A stretch of 64,000 bases of DNA from Roridomyces roridus. Taxonomy: Eukaryota > Basidiomycota > Agaricomycetes > Agaricales > Mycenaceae. A program made the translations under genes and the position numbers. Below, piece after piece: positions 32,276-43,069 of the stretch (the first letter of the stretch is position 1; each line of letters opens with the position of its first letter). The notes beneath the pieces are model-generated. The model ran no database searches, was not told the origin of the DNA, and saw only the letters and a list, made by a program, of their open reading frames with translations. The stretch spans positions 62,001 to 126,000 of the forward strand of contig JARKIF010000053.1 of the NCBI GenBank assembly GCA_029378245.1. The letters are read 5' to 3'.

Positions 32276-33065
32276 ATGCTTGCTGATGCGTTTTTATCAC
32301 CGGATAGCCATCATAGCCCTCCCGGTTCCCGCCCTCCCGCATTGCGGTGGGCATCCTGCCTCACAAACACATCAGCCACAGCCGCTGCTCAAGCGGCCAC
32401 TGGCAAACTATCCGGAGCTCCAAATGGCTGTCCTAAGACTCCTGGACGCTCTTGCGTCGCCTTCACCCATGCCACACACGAGGTGCGCCAAAACCGCCTC
32501 CTCCGATGTCTCTAAGCTAAAATTTGGCAGGGCGCATCAAGCCTGCATCACCGACGTCGCCTTGACCCTCCGAAGCACGCTGGACGGATGCAGTAGCCCC
32601 AGCGAAGATGGCTTCATTACTTTCCACGCCACACGCAATGCGGAGATCCTCGTGGAGCTTCGAGCGACGAATGAGAACGATGCCAGACGGATTGCGTTGC
32701 CGGTAGCTCTGGGCCTAGGTGCGTGTGCTCCCTGACATTTTGGGCGGACGGGAGCTGAGATTCATGCGCACGGACCAGGTATCTGCCTTGTCATCGCGTT
32801 GGGCATCACAGTCGTCTACGTCCGCCGTCAGCGGCAGTTGCGTGCCGAGGCTTTGGTGGGCGCTGATGAAGAACTCTTGCCCCGCCGTGAAGAGGGTGGG
32901 CCGGTCGGGGAATCGGATGCGTCGCTAGAAGTGGAGAAGGAGGTCGAGAGAGTCGAGCGCGTCGACGCTGATGCTCAAGTCAGGCCTCCTGCGAGTACGA
33001 CTCAGCCGCAGGCGGATGCGCAGAGCGTAGAATTGGTTGTCCGGACCTCAACGGGACATGGCTGA
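32276..33065 (+). CDS. Predicted single-pass membrane protein, unknown function
   Basis: It starts at an ATG (MLADAFLSPDSHHSPPGSRP). A ~34-nt intron links HATHE to LKFGRAHQACITDVALTL. A second intron then joins VALGLG to ICLVIALGITVVYV, forming one hydrophobic helix of about 22 residues. After the helix comes a basic RRQRQL and an acidic Glu-rich tail with REEGGPVGE and DADAQVRPPASTT, ending RTSTGHG. No clear signal peptide is seen, so the true start may lie upstream. The matching block at 54.8-55.0 kb keeps the first ~60 bp and the downstream flank but lacks this coding region. No family was recognised. Confidence 0.5.
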
Positions 33066-33434
33066 TATGAAAGTGCGTGGTCGATAGTCTTATCGTCACC
33101 CTCTCTAACCCACCCCAGGACAAGTCGCTGGAACTTCTGGTTATCGAGTCAATATACAGCGGTCGAGGACTGATCAATTGTATGAGATTCGACAACCAGG
33201 TTGTCCTACTCTCCCATCCTGTTCATTTCGAGATCTCCGAACGCTACACCTGCGAGCTTGACTTCGAATTCTTCGTGCCGCCACACGCATTGCTCATCCG
33301 ATCCACCGGATCGCCGACCGTTCCTTGGCCACGGTCTGTCCCACGTGTGAATAGACAGCTCTAGGAAGGTGGCACCTGCCGCATCATTGTCTCCTTGCCT
33401 CCCCCTCCCCTCGCGCCCCCAGTCACGTTTCAAC
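33066..33434 (+). promoter_or_regulatory. Promoter region shared by the SDR3, SDR4 and SDR5 genes
   Basis: About 370 bp before the SDR3 start is homologous to 35040-35448 (before SDR4) and about 54920-55291 (before SDR5). Shared words include GACCCACCCCAGGACAA-type text and CACGGTCTGTCCCACGTGTG. The conserved CCCACGTGTGAATAGACA close to the start contains a CACGTG E-box-like core, a candidate binding site for a bHLH regulator (inference). Confidence 0.55.
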
Positions 33435-34861
33435 ATGGGAAACGTCCTTACTCTGCTAGCCAGGCCCAGTTTCGTCCCCGAACGGGATATACCTGACCTC
33501 CCTGGCAAGGTGACTCAGAATCCGCGTCCACTTCAGTTCGACCCCTCACGCCATGCAACGCTTACTTTCCTTCTCAGGTCGTTCTCGTCACGGGCGGAAA
33601 CACCGGCATCGGCTATCACATAGTGAAGCAGCTCCTCCTCAAACACGCGAAAGTCTACATCGCGGGGCGTTCGGCTGAGCGAGTTGCCGCTGCGATCAAG
33701 TCACTGGAAGCGGAGACGAATGGGAAGAAGGCGGTTTTCTTGGAACTTGATCTCGGCGATTTGAAGAGCGTACGCAAGGCTGCAGAGAGCTTTTTGGAGA
33801 AGGAGGAAAGGTTGGATATTCTTTTCAATAATGCGTGAGTTGGTGATAGATTTTGTGCGCTCAGGACAAACTACAGTGGGCTCTACAACTGTTCTGCTGA
33901 AATGCTCACTGGCCAGGGACTGGATCTACGTGCGTGTTTATCCCTTCCCTTCGGCTATTTACCAGGCAAAAAACTGCTAGAATTCGGAACGAACGTCCTG
34001 GGGCACTTTTTCTTTACCGAACTGCTCGTGCGTCGGCTCAATTCCATCTCATCATCCTATCCTCTCAGAGTGACTCACACGGATAATGGATGCAGCTTCC
34101 AGCCTTGACGAAATCCTCCGAACACAACAAAGTCCCCGCACGGGTAATCAACACCTCGTCACGGATGCACACCAGCCTGAGTGCACCTTTATCGGGGGTT
34201 GATTTGGTCACCGTCAAGGGTGGTCCGGAGCGGGATCTTTGGGTCAAGAAGGCTGGGAAGCTCGGAGCTCCCTTGTGCGTACCCACCCTTTTGAACCTCT
34301 GACACCGTGAACTTCGGTGACGACCAACGCCGTCACAACAGGGGACTGTACGGACAGAGCAAGTTTATTATTATCTTGGTCTCGAATTACTGGGCCAAGA
34401 GGTACCCGGATGTACTTGTATCGTGTGCGGTTAATCCTGGGGGCAGCAAGAGTGATATCGCCAGGTGGGCGTGTTTCTGTTGCTGGATTTCGTTTGAGTA
34501 ATGGTACTTACAAGTGTACGATTCTTAGGCATCAACCACGATGGAAGCAGCGCATCGTGAACTTCAACCAGTACCCCACGCCGTGCATTTGATGTTATCT
34601 GCCCGGCCTCTCTCTTCAATCTTCTACGAACCGTCTCGTTAGAATGGGCGCATTGGCACAACTGTGGGCTGGAACCGTCGCTACGCCGGCGCAGATCGCT
34701 GGCCAGGTACGCAGATTGTCACCTCGTCCTCTGGTTATTGATTCGTTCTCAAGTACCTCGTACCCTGGGGTAAGGTCGGCAAGGCGGACGAACGCACGAT
34801 CAAGGCAAAGTTGGAGGAAGAGGCGATCGGGTTTCTAAAGGAGCAAATTCAGGGATTCTAA
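33435..34861 (+). CDS. Short-chain dehydrogenase/reductase SDR3
   Basis: It starts [25 protein letters not shown]. Exon 2 gives [20 protein letters not shown] (NAD(P)-binding TGxxxGxG), [19 protein letters not shown] and ILFNNA. Later exons give [23 protein letters not shown] and GVDLVTVKGGPERDLW. LYGQSKFIIILVSNYWAKR carries the YxxxK active site. The C-terminal part is [21 protein letters not shown], then YLVPWGKVGKADERT and FLKEQIQGF. Eight or so GT-AG introns of ~50-60 nt are all in frame, so it appears intact. Unusual substitutions include SKFII (others SKFGN) and VNPGG (others VHPGG). It lies in tandem with SDR4, downstream of a MASLP gene. Confidence 0.85.
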
Positions 34862-35448
34862 GCTGCATGTGGAACTTCGAGAATACAGTCTCAAGTCACA
34901 TGCCCCGAAATCACGAAACAACCCCTCGCCCATCCCTTTCTTCTATCCGTCGACTTCCACAACACCCCACACTCGTCAGACTTTCTCTCCAACGAGGCGT
35001 TGATGGGCGACGAGCTCTTGATTCAGGTCAAAGCCTTCTGTGGTGATCGGTGGTCTTATCGTCCCTCTGACCCACCCCCAGGACAAATCGCTTGAACCTT
35101 TCTTGCTGTCGAATCGTTCACGACCCAGGGGTCCAGGGCTCGAGTTGTGGGGAGCGCTGAACGAATTGTACGAGAGTCGTCATTCTGTAAAGGCTTTGAT
35201 TTCGAGATCTCTTGACGCTGTACTGCTCTGCGCAGGCTGCCAGGCTGCCAGCAGCTTGACTTGGGAATTCTTGATGCCGCTATACGCATTTGTCCAGCTC
35301 GTATGCGCATGCATCTCATGGATCGCCGAGTCCCGACCGACCTGCTCTACCACGGTCTGTCCCACGTGTGAATAGACACTTCTGTGAAGGGACGTGCGGC
35401 ATTATTCTCTCTTTCCCTCACCCTCTCTCGCGCGCCCCACGTCGAATC
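34862..35448. other. Spacer between SDR3 and SDR4 with a duplicated F-box 3' remnant
   Basis: The first ~120 bp (CATCCCTTTCTTCTATCCGT and CACACTCGTCAGACTTTCTC) matches the 3' end of the F-box gene at 36.9 kb, so a copy of that gene once lay here. The remainder is the duplicated SDR promoter. Confidence 0.6.
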
Positions 35449-36845
35449 ATGGGAGGTGTCCTAGCGCTGCTAGCCAGGCCCAGCGTCGTCCCCGAACGGG
35501 ATATGCCTGACCTCTCTGGCAAGGTGAATCCACGTCCGATTCATTCCCTCAGTGTCACGTCATCCAACGGTTTTGTTTTCTCAGGTCGTCCTCGTCACAG
35601 GCGGAAACACCGGCATCGGCTACCACACAGTGAAGCAGCTCCTTCTCAAAAGCGCGAAAGTTTACATCGCGGGACGATCGGCTGAGCGAGTTGCCGCTGC
35701 GATCAAGTCGCTGGAAACAGAGACGAATGGGAAGAAGGCGATTTTCTTGGAGCTTGATCTCGGGGACTTGAAGAGCGTGCGCAAGGCGGCGGAGAGTTTT
35801 TTGGAGAAGGAGGAGAGGTTGGATATGCTTTTCAATAATGCGTGAGTTGCGATTGCTCTTTGAATAGACTTTATGCGCTCATGACAGACTACAGTGGGGT
35901 CTTCAATGGTCCTCCCGAGACACTGACTGCCCAGGGACTGGATCTACGTGCGTGTTCATCCCTGCCCTTTGCCTGCCCTTCGGCTATTTACCAAGAAAAA
36001 AACTGCTAGAATTCGGAACGAACGTCCTGGGGCACTTCTTCTTTACCGAACTTCTCGTGCGTCACTTCCATTTCATCATCCTCTCCTCTCACTTAACGCG
36101 GATGCCCTCTAGCTTCCCGCCCTGACGAAATCCTCCGAACACAACGTCCCCGCACGTGTAATCAACACGTCGTCGTTGCTGCATACGACTGCACCTGGTC
36201 CGGGGGTCGACTTTGTCACTGTCAAGGGTGGTCCAGAGCGGGATGCCTGGGTCAAGAAGACTGGTGTCAAGCTTCGAGCTCCTTTGTGCGTACCCACCCT
36301 CTTGAACCTCAGTCGAATCTTAACTGCATTGTAACAGGGCACTTTACGGACAGAGCAAATTTGGGAATATCTTGGTGTCGAATTACTGGGCCAAGACGTA
36401 CTCGGGTGTGCTTGTATCATGCGCGGTGCATCCCGGGGGAATCAAGAGTGATATCGCAAGGTGGGCGTCTTCTTGTTGCTGCATTTCGTTCGATTCTCTG
36501 ATCATGATTTTTAGGCATCAGCCAGGATGGCAGCAGTTCTTCATAAACTTGACTACGTACCCCACACCGTGCGTTTGATGTAATGTTGCTCCGGCCTATC
36601 TCCTGAACAACCTGTCTCGTTAGAATGGGCGCGTTGGCACAACTGTGGGCTGGCACCATTGCTACGCCGGCGCAGATCACTGGTCAGGTACGCACACTGA
36701 CATCTTGCTGGCCGATTATTCATTTTTTCTCTCCAAGTACATCGTCCCGTGGGGCAAGGTTGCCAAGGCGGACGAGCGCACGACGATTGCAAAAGTGGAG
36801 GAAGAGGTCATCGGGCTTCTAAAGGAGCAGATCCAGGGATTTTAA
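35449..36845 (+). CDS. Short-chain dehydrogenase/reductase SDR4
   Basis: It starts MGGVLALLARPSVVPERDMPDLSGK, then [20 protein letters not shown] and SLETETNGKKAIFLELDLGD. The [21 protein letters not shown] junction, [19 protein letters not shown] and GVDFVTVKGGPERDAW follow in order. The active site is ALYGQSKFGNILVSNYWAK, then SCAVHPGGIKSDIAR, HQPGWQQFFINLTTYPTP and [21 protein letters not shown]. It ends LLKEQIQGF. All introns are GT-AG and in frame, giving about 320 residues. It is the closest relative of SDR3 and SDR5 in the window. It is convergent with the F-box gene 36891-38558 and only ~45 bp from its end. Confidence 0.88.
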
Positions 36846-36890
36846 ATACAACTTCATGAATGATGAGTCGACGCGCCACAAGTCACGAAT

Positions 36891-38558
36891 CTACGAAACA
36901 ACCCTCACCCATCCCTTCCTTCTATCCGTCGACTTCCACAGTGTCCCACACTCGTCAGAGTTCTTCTCCCAATGATGAAACCGGGAACCCAACCCCAGCT
37001 TCCGGAGGCGTGGATATCGTGCCACGAGCCTCGCGATGTGGCGAGAATCGAACATCCAAGGAAGCTCTGCATACGGACCGAAGATTTGGAGCTGAAGCAC
37101 CTGGATGTTTGGAGGTAATGTAAGCTTGCCGTCCATGAGCCAGTTGAGAGTGTTCTGAATCAACTTGCACGTTAGACGAGTTCGAAATCTAGGAAGGAAT
37201 CGTACCTGGAAGTTATTGGAAGGTGGTTTCATTTCTTCCGCCAATGCATCCGCCTCGTCAGCCCTGACTACGATAATCTCGTTCCGCCCCTCTTCGCCGT
37301 CCGAAATCTCTTCAACAGGAACTTCATCGAACGCAAAATCGTCTCTGAGGTCAGGAGGTGGTTGTACGAGCGAAGGCGGCACCCGACGGCTCGCAGACCG
37401 GAGACAACAGCGTCGCTCGACTCTGATGTGTGTGGGATTATCCACACTGAACAGCAGCTCCTGGAGCTCGGGGAAGAGCGAGAATATCTTGACCAGGGTC
37501 TCCAGCCGTGGGACTGTGGGCCGGCAGACGGCGAGGGAGAGGATCGGAGCGGCGCTGTAGGAAATGGCTAGACACGTGCGTACGAGCGTGTCGTCGTCCC
37601 AATGGCCGAGCTGTCCAATGCCGATGGTTGCGGATGTGATGGGCCGACCGGGGACGAGCCACGGATGCATATAATGGGGGGCGTCGAGTGCACGCAACCG
37701 AGGGAGGACGAGGAGGGGAAGGGGCGGGAAGTCGAGCTCGAGTGCGATTGTTTGGATTGTCAGAGATTCGAGTGCGCTGCATCGTTTTAACAATGCGATG
37801 ACAAGAGCGATGTCGAAGATGGCTGGCAGTGATAGTGTGACCAGCTGCTCAAGGTCTTCCGAGCCAAATCCTCGCAGCAATTGGGCGATGAAATAGTCAG
37901 GGTTGAGAGTACGCAGTGTGTGGGGTGAAGCGATCCGCAGAACTCCATTGTCTGACGATCTAGTACATTCTGTGAGCTCCAGATGTTCGATGGGTAGGAC
38001 AATCGCATTCTGCAGGATGCCAAAGTTGCATAGGTTGAGGTGGAGAGCCTCCAATCTCGACAGAGAGCCGAGACTTTTGAGGAGGGAGTCGTCGACATGC
38101 ATGTGGGTGAGATGGAGGGTAGCAAGGTTTGAGCACAGCGGGAGTGCAGTGGAAAATGCTAGGAGGATCCTGCTATGCATACTGCGAAAGAGCTCTAGGC
38201 TCTCTTCCAGTGTATGGAGGTGCGGAGGTAATGAGTTCTGCCAGTGGTAGCTCCGGCGGCTCGTTATCGTCAACGAGCGAACCCAGGAGGCGTACGGAGC
38301 CCCCGAATCGGCCATCCTATCCAACCGCACCGCCGTGCGATGAAGGTGGCGAATCTGCGTGTGGCTGGTCATCGGGCTGAAGTCCTTGGATGCGTCAAAA
38401 GTCTGCGCCTCCCAAAGAAGGGGCAGGACAAGGGATCGAAACAGCCGACATACGACGGAGAGCCTGCGGAGCAGTCGTCTAGAGCACTGACTCCAACATA
38501 GGAGCCAGACTTCTGGGGGCAACTGCGAGATGTGGACGGTAGCTGGCTCTGCGTCCAT
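36891..38558 (-). CDS. F-box protein with LRR-like body
   Basis: The ATG at 38558 opens MDAEPATVHISQLPPEVWLL, the F-box core being PPEVWLLCWSQCSRRLLRRLSVVCRLFRSL in pieces of the usual agaric LPPEVW...RRLSLVCRLFR...LVLPLLF pattern. Leucine-rich text follows (LCSNLATLHLTHMHV, LGSLSRLEALHLNLCNF, and LEHLELTECTRS-like). An acidic segment EEISDGEEGRNE lies near residue 400. A 51-nt GTACGA...TTCAG stretch around 37157-37207 could be an in-frame intron, giving about 538 residues instead of 555. It has an intact frame and a likely SCF-adaptor role. Its 3' end flank was copied into the spacers after SDR3 (34.9 kb) and SDR5 (56.77 kb). Confidence 0.85.
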   Translation of the reverse strand: MDAEPATVHISQLPPEVWLLCWSQCSRRLLRRLSVVCRLFRSLVLPLLWEAQTFDASKDFSPMTSHTQIRHLHRTAVRLDRMADSGAPYASWVRSLTITSRRSYHWQNSLPPHLHTLEESLELFRSMHSRILLAFSTALPLCSNLATLHLTHMHVDDSLLKSLGSLSRLEALHLNLCNFGILQNAIVLPIEHLELTECTRSSDNGVLRIASPHTLRTLNPDYFIAQLLRGFGSEDLEQLVTLSLPAIFDIALVIALLKRCSALESLTIQTIALELDFPPLPLLVLPRLRALDAPHYMHPWLVPGRPITSATIGIGQLGHWDDDTLVRTCLAISYSAAPILSLAVCRPTVPRLETLVKIFSLFPELQELLFSVDNPTHIRVERRCCLRSASRRVPPSLVQPPPDLRDDFAFDEVPVEEISDGEEGRNEIIVVRADEADALAEEMKPPSNNFQVRFLPRFRTRLTCKLIQNTLNWLMDGKLTLPPNIQVLQLQIFGPYAELPWMFDSRHIARLVARYPRLRKLGLGSRFHHWEKNSDECGTLWKSTDRRKGWVRVVS

Positions 38559-39142
38559 GGGAGTTTGGAAGCAAGCAGTGTACGTATGTCAGCGGGCTGA
38601 AAAAGCCGAGTTCTGATGCCGACGGTCTCGGCCTCGGAACCGGAAATTGTGACGCTTCTAGTTTGCTTCTAGTGAAGGTTGATGGTGTGAACAAGAGAAC
38701 GAGGCCAAGTGCGCCGTGTTCAAGTGGATGTAGAATAAACTACTGTACTCACTCTCATTGCACGGAGGCTCATATATTAACTTGAAGTGATTAACTACAG
38801 AAACTGCGGCAAAGTCCGCAGGGTCTGTAAGTGGAAGGCAGCGGGCGCGGACTTCCGCGGTCCGGAGTAAGACTGCCCCGGGTAAGTTGTGCCGCATTAG
38901 CCGATATTTCACACTTTGGTCCGACTGTGCCGATACCCACCGACTCCCCAGCATAAGTATACGCTGCCTTCAGTTGACGAATTTTTGTTGATGAAATTTC
39001 TACATATGTTGTTTCTATGTAGCCCCGCTCTTGCCAAATTCTCACAGCTAGTGACAGCTTGACACCCACGGCTGTGCATTGCTTGGGTCTGTTTGGTTTC
39101 CCTCTTCCTCCGCTATCATCTCGAACGAGCTTGGAACGAGCC
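38559..39142. other. Intergenic between the F-box gene and the MASLP fragment
   Basis: This is the divergent promoter region. No repeat or RNA gene was recognised. Confidence 0.35.
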
Positions 39143-39262
39143 ATGGCTGTACCTTCGCCAAACCTGCCTCCTGAACTTGAGAAAGAAATCTTCCAACACA
39201 CCGCATACCTAGATCCCCGCTTTGTCCCGACACTGATGCTCGTAGCATGGCACGTCAAAGAA
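39143..39262 (+). pseudogene. Truncated MASLP-family fragment (first exon only)
   Basis: It reads MAVPSPNLPPELEKEIFQHT, then PTLMLVAWHVKEW, closely matching exon 1 of the intact copies. At the point where the first intron should start, the sequence passes into TCTAGGGTGTGG and an unrelated AT-rich block with GGTTAATTAACC repeats. Exons 2 and 3 are absent. Confidence 0.75.
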
Positions 39263-39904
39263 TGGTCTAGGGTGTGGTTTTTAACTCTGGTTAATTAACC
39301 AGTTAATTAACCGGTGTTTATAAACACGGTTTATAAATGTTTGGAGGAAAAGGTCAGTTTATAAATGCAATTCCATAATACAGTTGGCGGAAATTGAATC
39401 TTTTCGCAGTCTATTCAGACCAAGTATGAGATGAGATGGGATGAATGTTACCACCAAACTGATGTGTGCATCATATCACGGACCAAAACATCCCCATCGT
39501 TTTGAATTCTTGGCTTAGCCCGTGCAATGGTGCGAAGGTTCACTAAGCGACTTTGAAGCGACTCCGAGTTGAGCCCTCCGCCGAGAATCATTGACCTGAC
39601 TCTGACACTTGGAGTGATGCGGAGAATGTGTACTTGTCCCAACGTAGCTCAATGTCCACGGGACTCCACCACGATTTGTGCTTTGTGCACAGTTGAAATT
39701 CGCAAATTATTGCCATACTTGCACATGAGTTGTAGACAGCGAGGGTGGGCGGGACGAAAAGACAATGATCATTGATCCGAGGAGATGATCCGTCGTAACG
39801 CCGCATTGTTTGAGCCCTGAAATAGAAGAATCACCAGAATTTCCCATGCTCTCTGCCATCGGCAAAGATCCCTCTTACACTGTGACCACCATCTCGTCTG
39901 TATC
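39263..39904. other. AT-rich spacer with palindromic TTAATTAA words
   Basis: Two GGTTAATTAACC palindromes (about 39288-39313) are followed by GTTTATAAACAC and repeated TTTATAAATG. This could be one end of a transposon starting TAGGGTGTGG, but no matching second end was found. The rest shows no gene. Confidence 0.4.
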
Positions 39905-41833
39905 ATGCCGCTGCCCAAGGTGCCCGAGAAATCCGGTTCGACTCGACCCAAATCGACACGAGGAACGTCGCAGCAGCGGAATCGGGGAAATCTAAACAGG
40001 ACGGGTAAAATGACAGATGCCGATCTGGATGAAAAGGGTGCGTTGCAGTTCACTGCGACCCAATAAAGCTTACCCCACTTTATTTCAAGTGTCTGCGCCA
40101 CACACCCTTGCCGACGAACACTCAACGACCGTGTCCCACAGGACACGCAGTAAATCCACGTGCATGCACTTCCCAGTCCCCTCAGAGGACGAGATGGATG
40201 TCGATTGGACTGTAGCCGTCGCGGATTTATCCCCCAACACGAGCCGATGGTCCTCAGAGACACTCGTCAACGCAGAACTTCGCGCCACGACGGTGACGCC
40301 ATTCCAGTCTTATTCCCCCTCAAAATCCACCACTCCCACACCGAGTCTCGGCAAACGCAAACGGTTTGTGCTGGACCATGTCCTCGTCCCGCGGCTGTCG
40401 GCCATCCCGTCGTACAACGACCCGTTGAAAGGCTTAAGGGAACGCAGGACGTATTCACGCAAGGACAAGAGAGCAAGGCTCGGGTCTCTTCGAGGTGGGA
40501 CGAGTGCAGCGCTGAAGAGCGAGTCTCCGGATGTTTCGCAAGAATTCGCAGCTACGCCTCAACGCGACATCTTCCTGCCACCGAGCCAACTCGCACGACC
40601 GGGATGTGACCTGCACCACACCGACGAGTGGGAAGCGGGTGTTTTTGATCAAGTCGACCCTCTGCCGCCCTTCCTTGAAGACGATGATGACTCGAATACA
40701 TCTGACGCCGATGATTTCACTCCCGAATCTGAAATCGAGAGCCGTTGCGACGCGATACTCAGGCGGCTGAGGGAAGAAAACTGCCAGCGGGAGGTAAAGC
40801 AGCGACTATACGACGCCGGGATATTTCATCTTCGGCCTTCAACAAGTTCCCTGGTTGAAGAATCGGACGAGATGGTCATCTTATGCTCCGAGGACGACGA
40901 GCTCCAAAACCCATGTGCGTATATGCAATACTGCAATCTGCGCGTACCTTATTGACATATTCCAGTCCCCTCAAGTGCGGAATTCAACACCGAGGACGAC
41001 ACGGTAGCGGACGCTTGGCCATCCATTTGCTCTCCTTCAGAGCAGTTGCAAAACGTGACTGCCTCCCTCACAACCGCCGGCGCAAGCGAACCTCGCGAAC
41101 CAGTTGCAGGGCTGCGTTGTCACGTACTCAAGGGAGAAGCGAGTGGAACTCTCAGCCCGCATCTCCTCCGAGTCGCCCGCGACAGTCATGGGGACGATAT
41201 GTTACCACCCATGTCTCCTGTCGACGTTCTGACGCACATTCGACCTCCTCCTAACACGACTTCCATGAACGCGGAGCAAATGGACGTGGACGTGGAGATG
41301 TCTTCGGTCGTAGAGGGTGAGTTGCATTTACTCTATCGGGGGAGAACTTGCTCATACGGATTTGGTGTAGATTCAGAGTCATTCTCGGTTCCCTTCCTGT
41401 TCGAATCCCCTCGAGACGACGGCTCACGATCAAGTCTGGACGACTCGGACTCTTCTTCCAGTGGCATTGGCAACGACGTCGACATCAACGAGTACTCATC
41501 CGAATCGCCGGAAGCACGCTGTCCGTGCGCGCAATGCACGCCCCAGCGCCTGCAGCGTGAGTATTCGATGAGCGTACATGCATATTCTTCTCTGACAAAA
41601 CGATATGGAACGTAGGAACGACGTCAAGGCAGGCGCAGCAAGAGACTCACCGGTTGTTTGGGATGGGCATCTTTTCGAATTCTCGGCGCAGGTGAGGACC
41701 AATTCAAGTGAAGGTTGGAACGGTTGCCAAGCGCTCGCAAACTGGAATGATACTAGCAAGCAGAAAGCAATTCATTTCGCGATACAAGAATGCACTATAT
41801 GATGCCAGACGCAGCCTTCGAAAGCAACAGTGA
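39905..41833 (+). CDS. Unrecognised acidic, low-complexity protein
   Basis: Likely exons are 39905-40037, 40090-40914, 40966-41316, 41371-41556, 41616-~41691 and a last one ending near 41833. It begins MPLPKVPEKSGSTRPKSTRG, a basic, Ser/Thr/Gln-rich start. A GKRKRFVLDHVLVPRL block could be a nuclear localisation signal. DEMDVDW, EDDDDSNTSDADD and MDVDVEMSSVVE are acidic clusters, and SDSSSSGIGNDVD is serine-rich. CPCAQCTPQRLQ is a short cysteine cluster. All junctions named keep the frame, except that the last acceptor is uncertain. No domain was recognised; a nuclear or chromatin-associated role is only a guess from composition. Confidence 0.55.
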
Positions 41834-43069
41834 GACGTCCAGCGTTCCGAGTCTTGACAGCTATCGAATAACAAGGTCAGCTCGACAGCCTTGGGCATAG
41901 AACAGAGAGAAAACACACCAACGAATTCGACAGCAGACCACAGAACGAAAGAAAGGAGAGCGACTTCGGTCGTTGTGGACGGTCAGTACTTGAGTCTTCC
42001 ATGCGCAGTCGGTTAGTGTCGGAGAGGGTCCAGGGAAGCGTCCTTCCTTGGTGCAGGCGGGGTTGAAGAAGTGGGCGGGGTTTCGCGGACGGAGTGAGGA
42101 AGGAGGGGTTCGCGGCGGATTGAAGAAGAGGCAGTGGTGTGTGTGGCGCGTCGGTAGAAGGGCTTAACGAAGGTATTGAGGAAGAGTGGGTAGCGCGTCG
42201 AACCAAATCCAAACAAGCAGCTAGCGGGCACAAAATCATGAGCTCTCTCTCTGTGGACCGCGACCCGATAAAAGGCTCACCATTGTCCACAAACTCTAAC
42301 AATCGTATCCGAGCAACGTCCCCAGTATTCTTTGTCCGTTCAACTCTAGACAGCGAGTGGTCAGCGTCAATTGAGGAGACATGAGAATAGAAAAGGAGAA
42401 CTCACGACGTATCACGTATGCAAAATTCCGAGCAAGCGAGCAACACCTTCGTATATCTATATCGACTGCCACCCCCCACATCTATGGACGTCGTGAGCTG
42501 AGTTCGGCGAAGGAAGCCAAGAAAGACTCACAATATAGCTCCTTATTCTCACATCGACTGCCTCCCCCCACATCTACGAGCCTCGGTGAGGACGAGGATC
42601 AAAGAGGATGCGGAAGCAACATACCATCGACTTGATCCAATCCAGCAAGCAAAATTCCAATCCAGCAAGCAACACCTTCGTACATCAACCGCCACCCCCC
42701 ACATCTGTTAACACCGTGAGCAGAGTTTGGCGAAGCAAGGAAGGGATGACTCACAATAAGCTCCTTGTTCACGTATCGACCGCCTCCCCCCACATCTACG
42801 AGCCTAGGTCAGGAAGAGGATGAATGAGAAAGCGGAGCCAGCGCACCACTGAGATTCAAGCACTGTACTTTATTTTCTGCGCCTGCAAGACGCAAATGTC
42901 AGAGCTGCGCGTCAGATATAAGAGCGGAAGAACTCACCCAAGCAAATCGATTCCGTATCCAAGCAAGAGACACCTCATACCAGCAGCAAATAACGTCCCC
43001 TGCAGCCAGAGACATCGTCAGCGGACATGAAAAGGAAGCCAAGAATGGGACATGCCTTTATGTATTCGT
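41834..43069. other. Intergenic region containing tandem repeats
   Basis: It contains the ~225-bp direct repeats described separately (42420-42830). No gene was recognised. Confidence 0.45.
42420..42830. repeat. Two diverged ~225-bp tandem repeats
   Basis: Each unit contains AGCAACACCTTCGTA, CCACCCCCCACATCT, GACTCACAATA-AGCTCCTT and then CCTCCCCCCACATCTACGAG. The first starts near 42433, the second near 42667. The C-rich words themselves occur twice per unit, so the unit may be a nested duplication. Confidence 0.65.
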
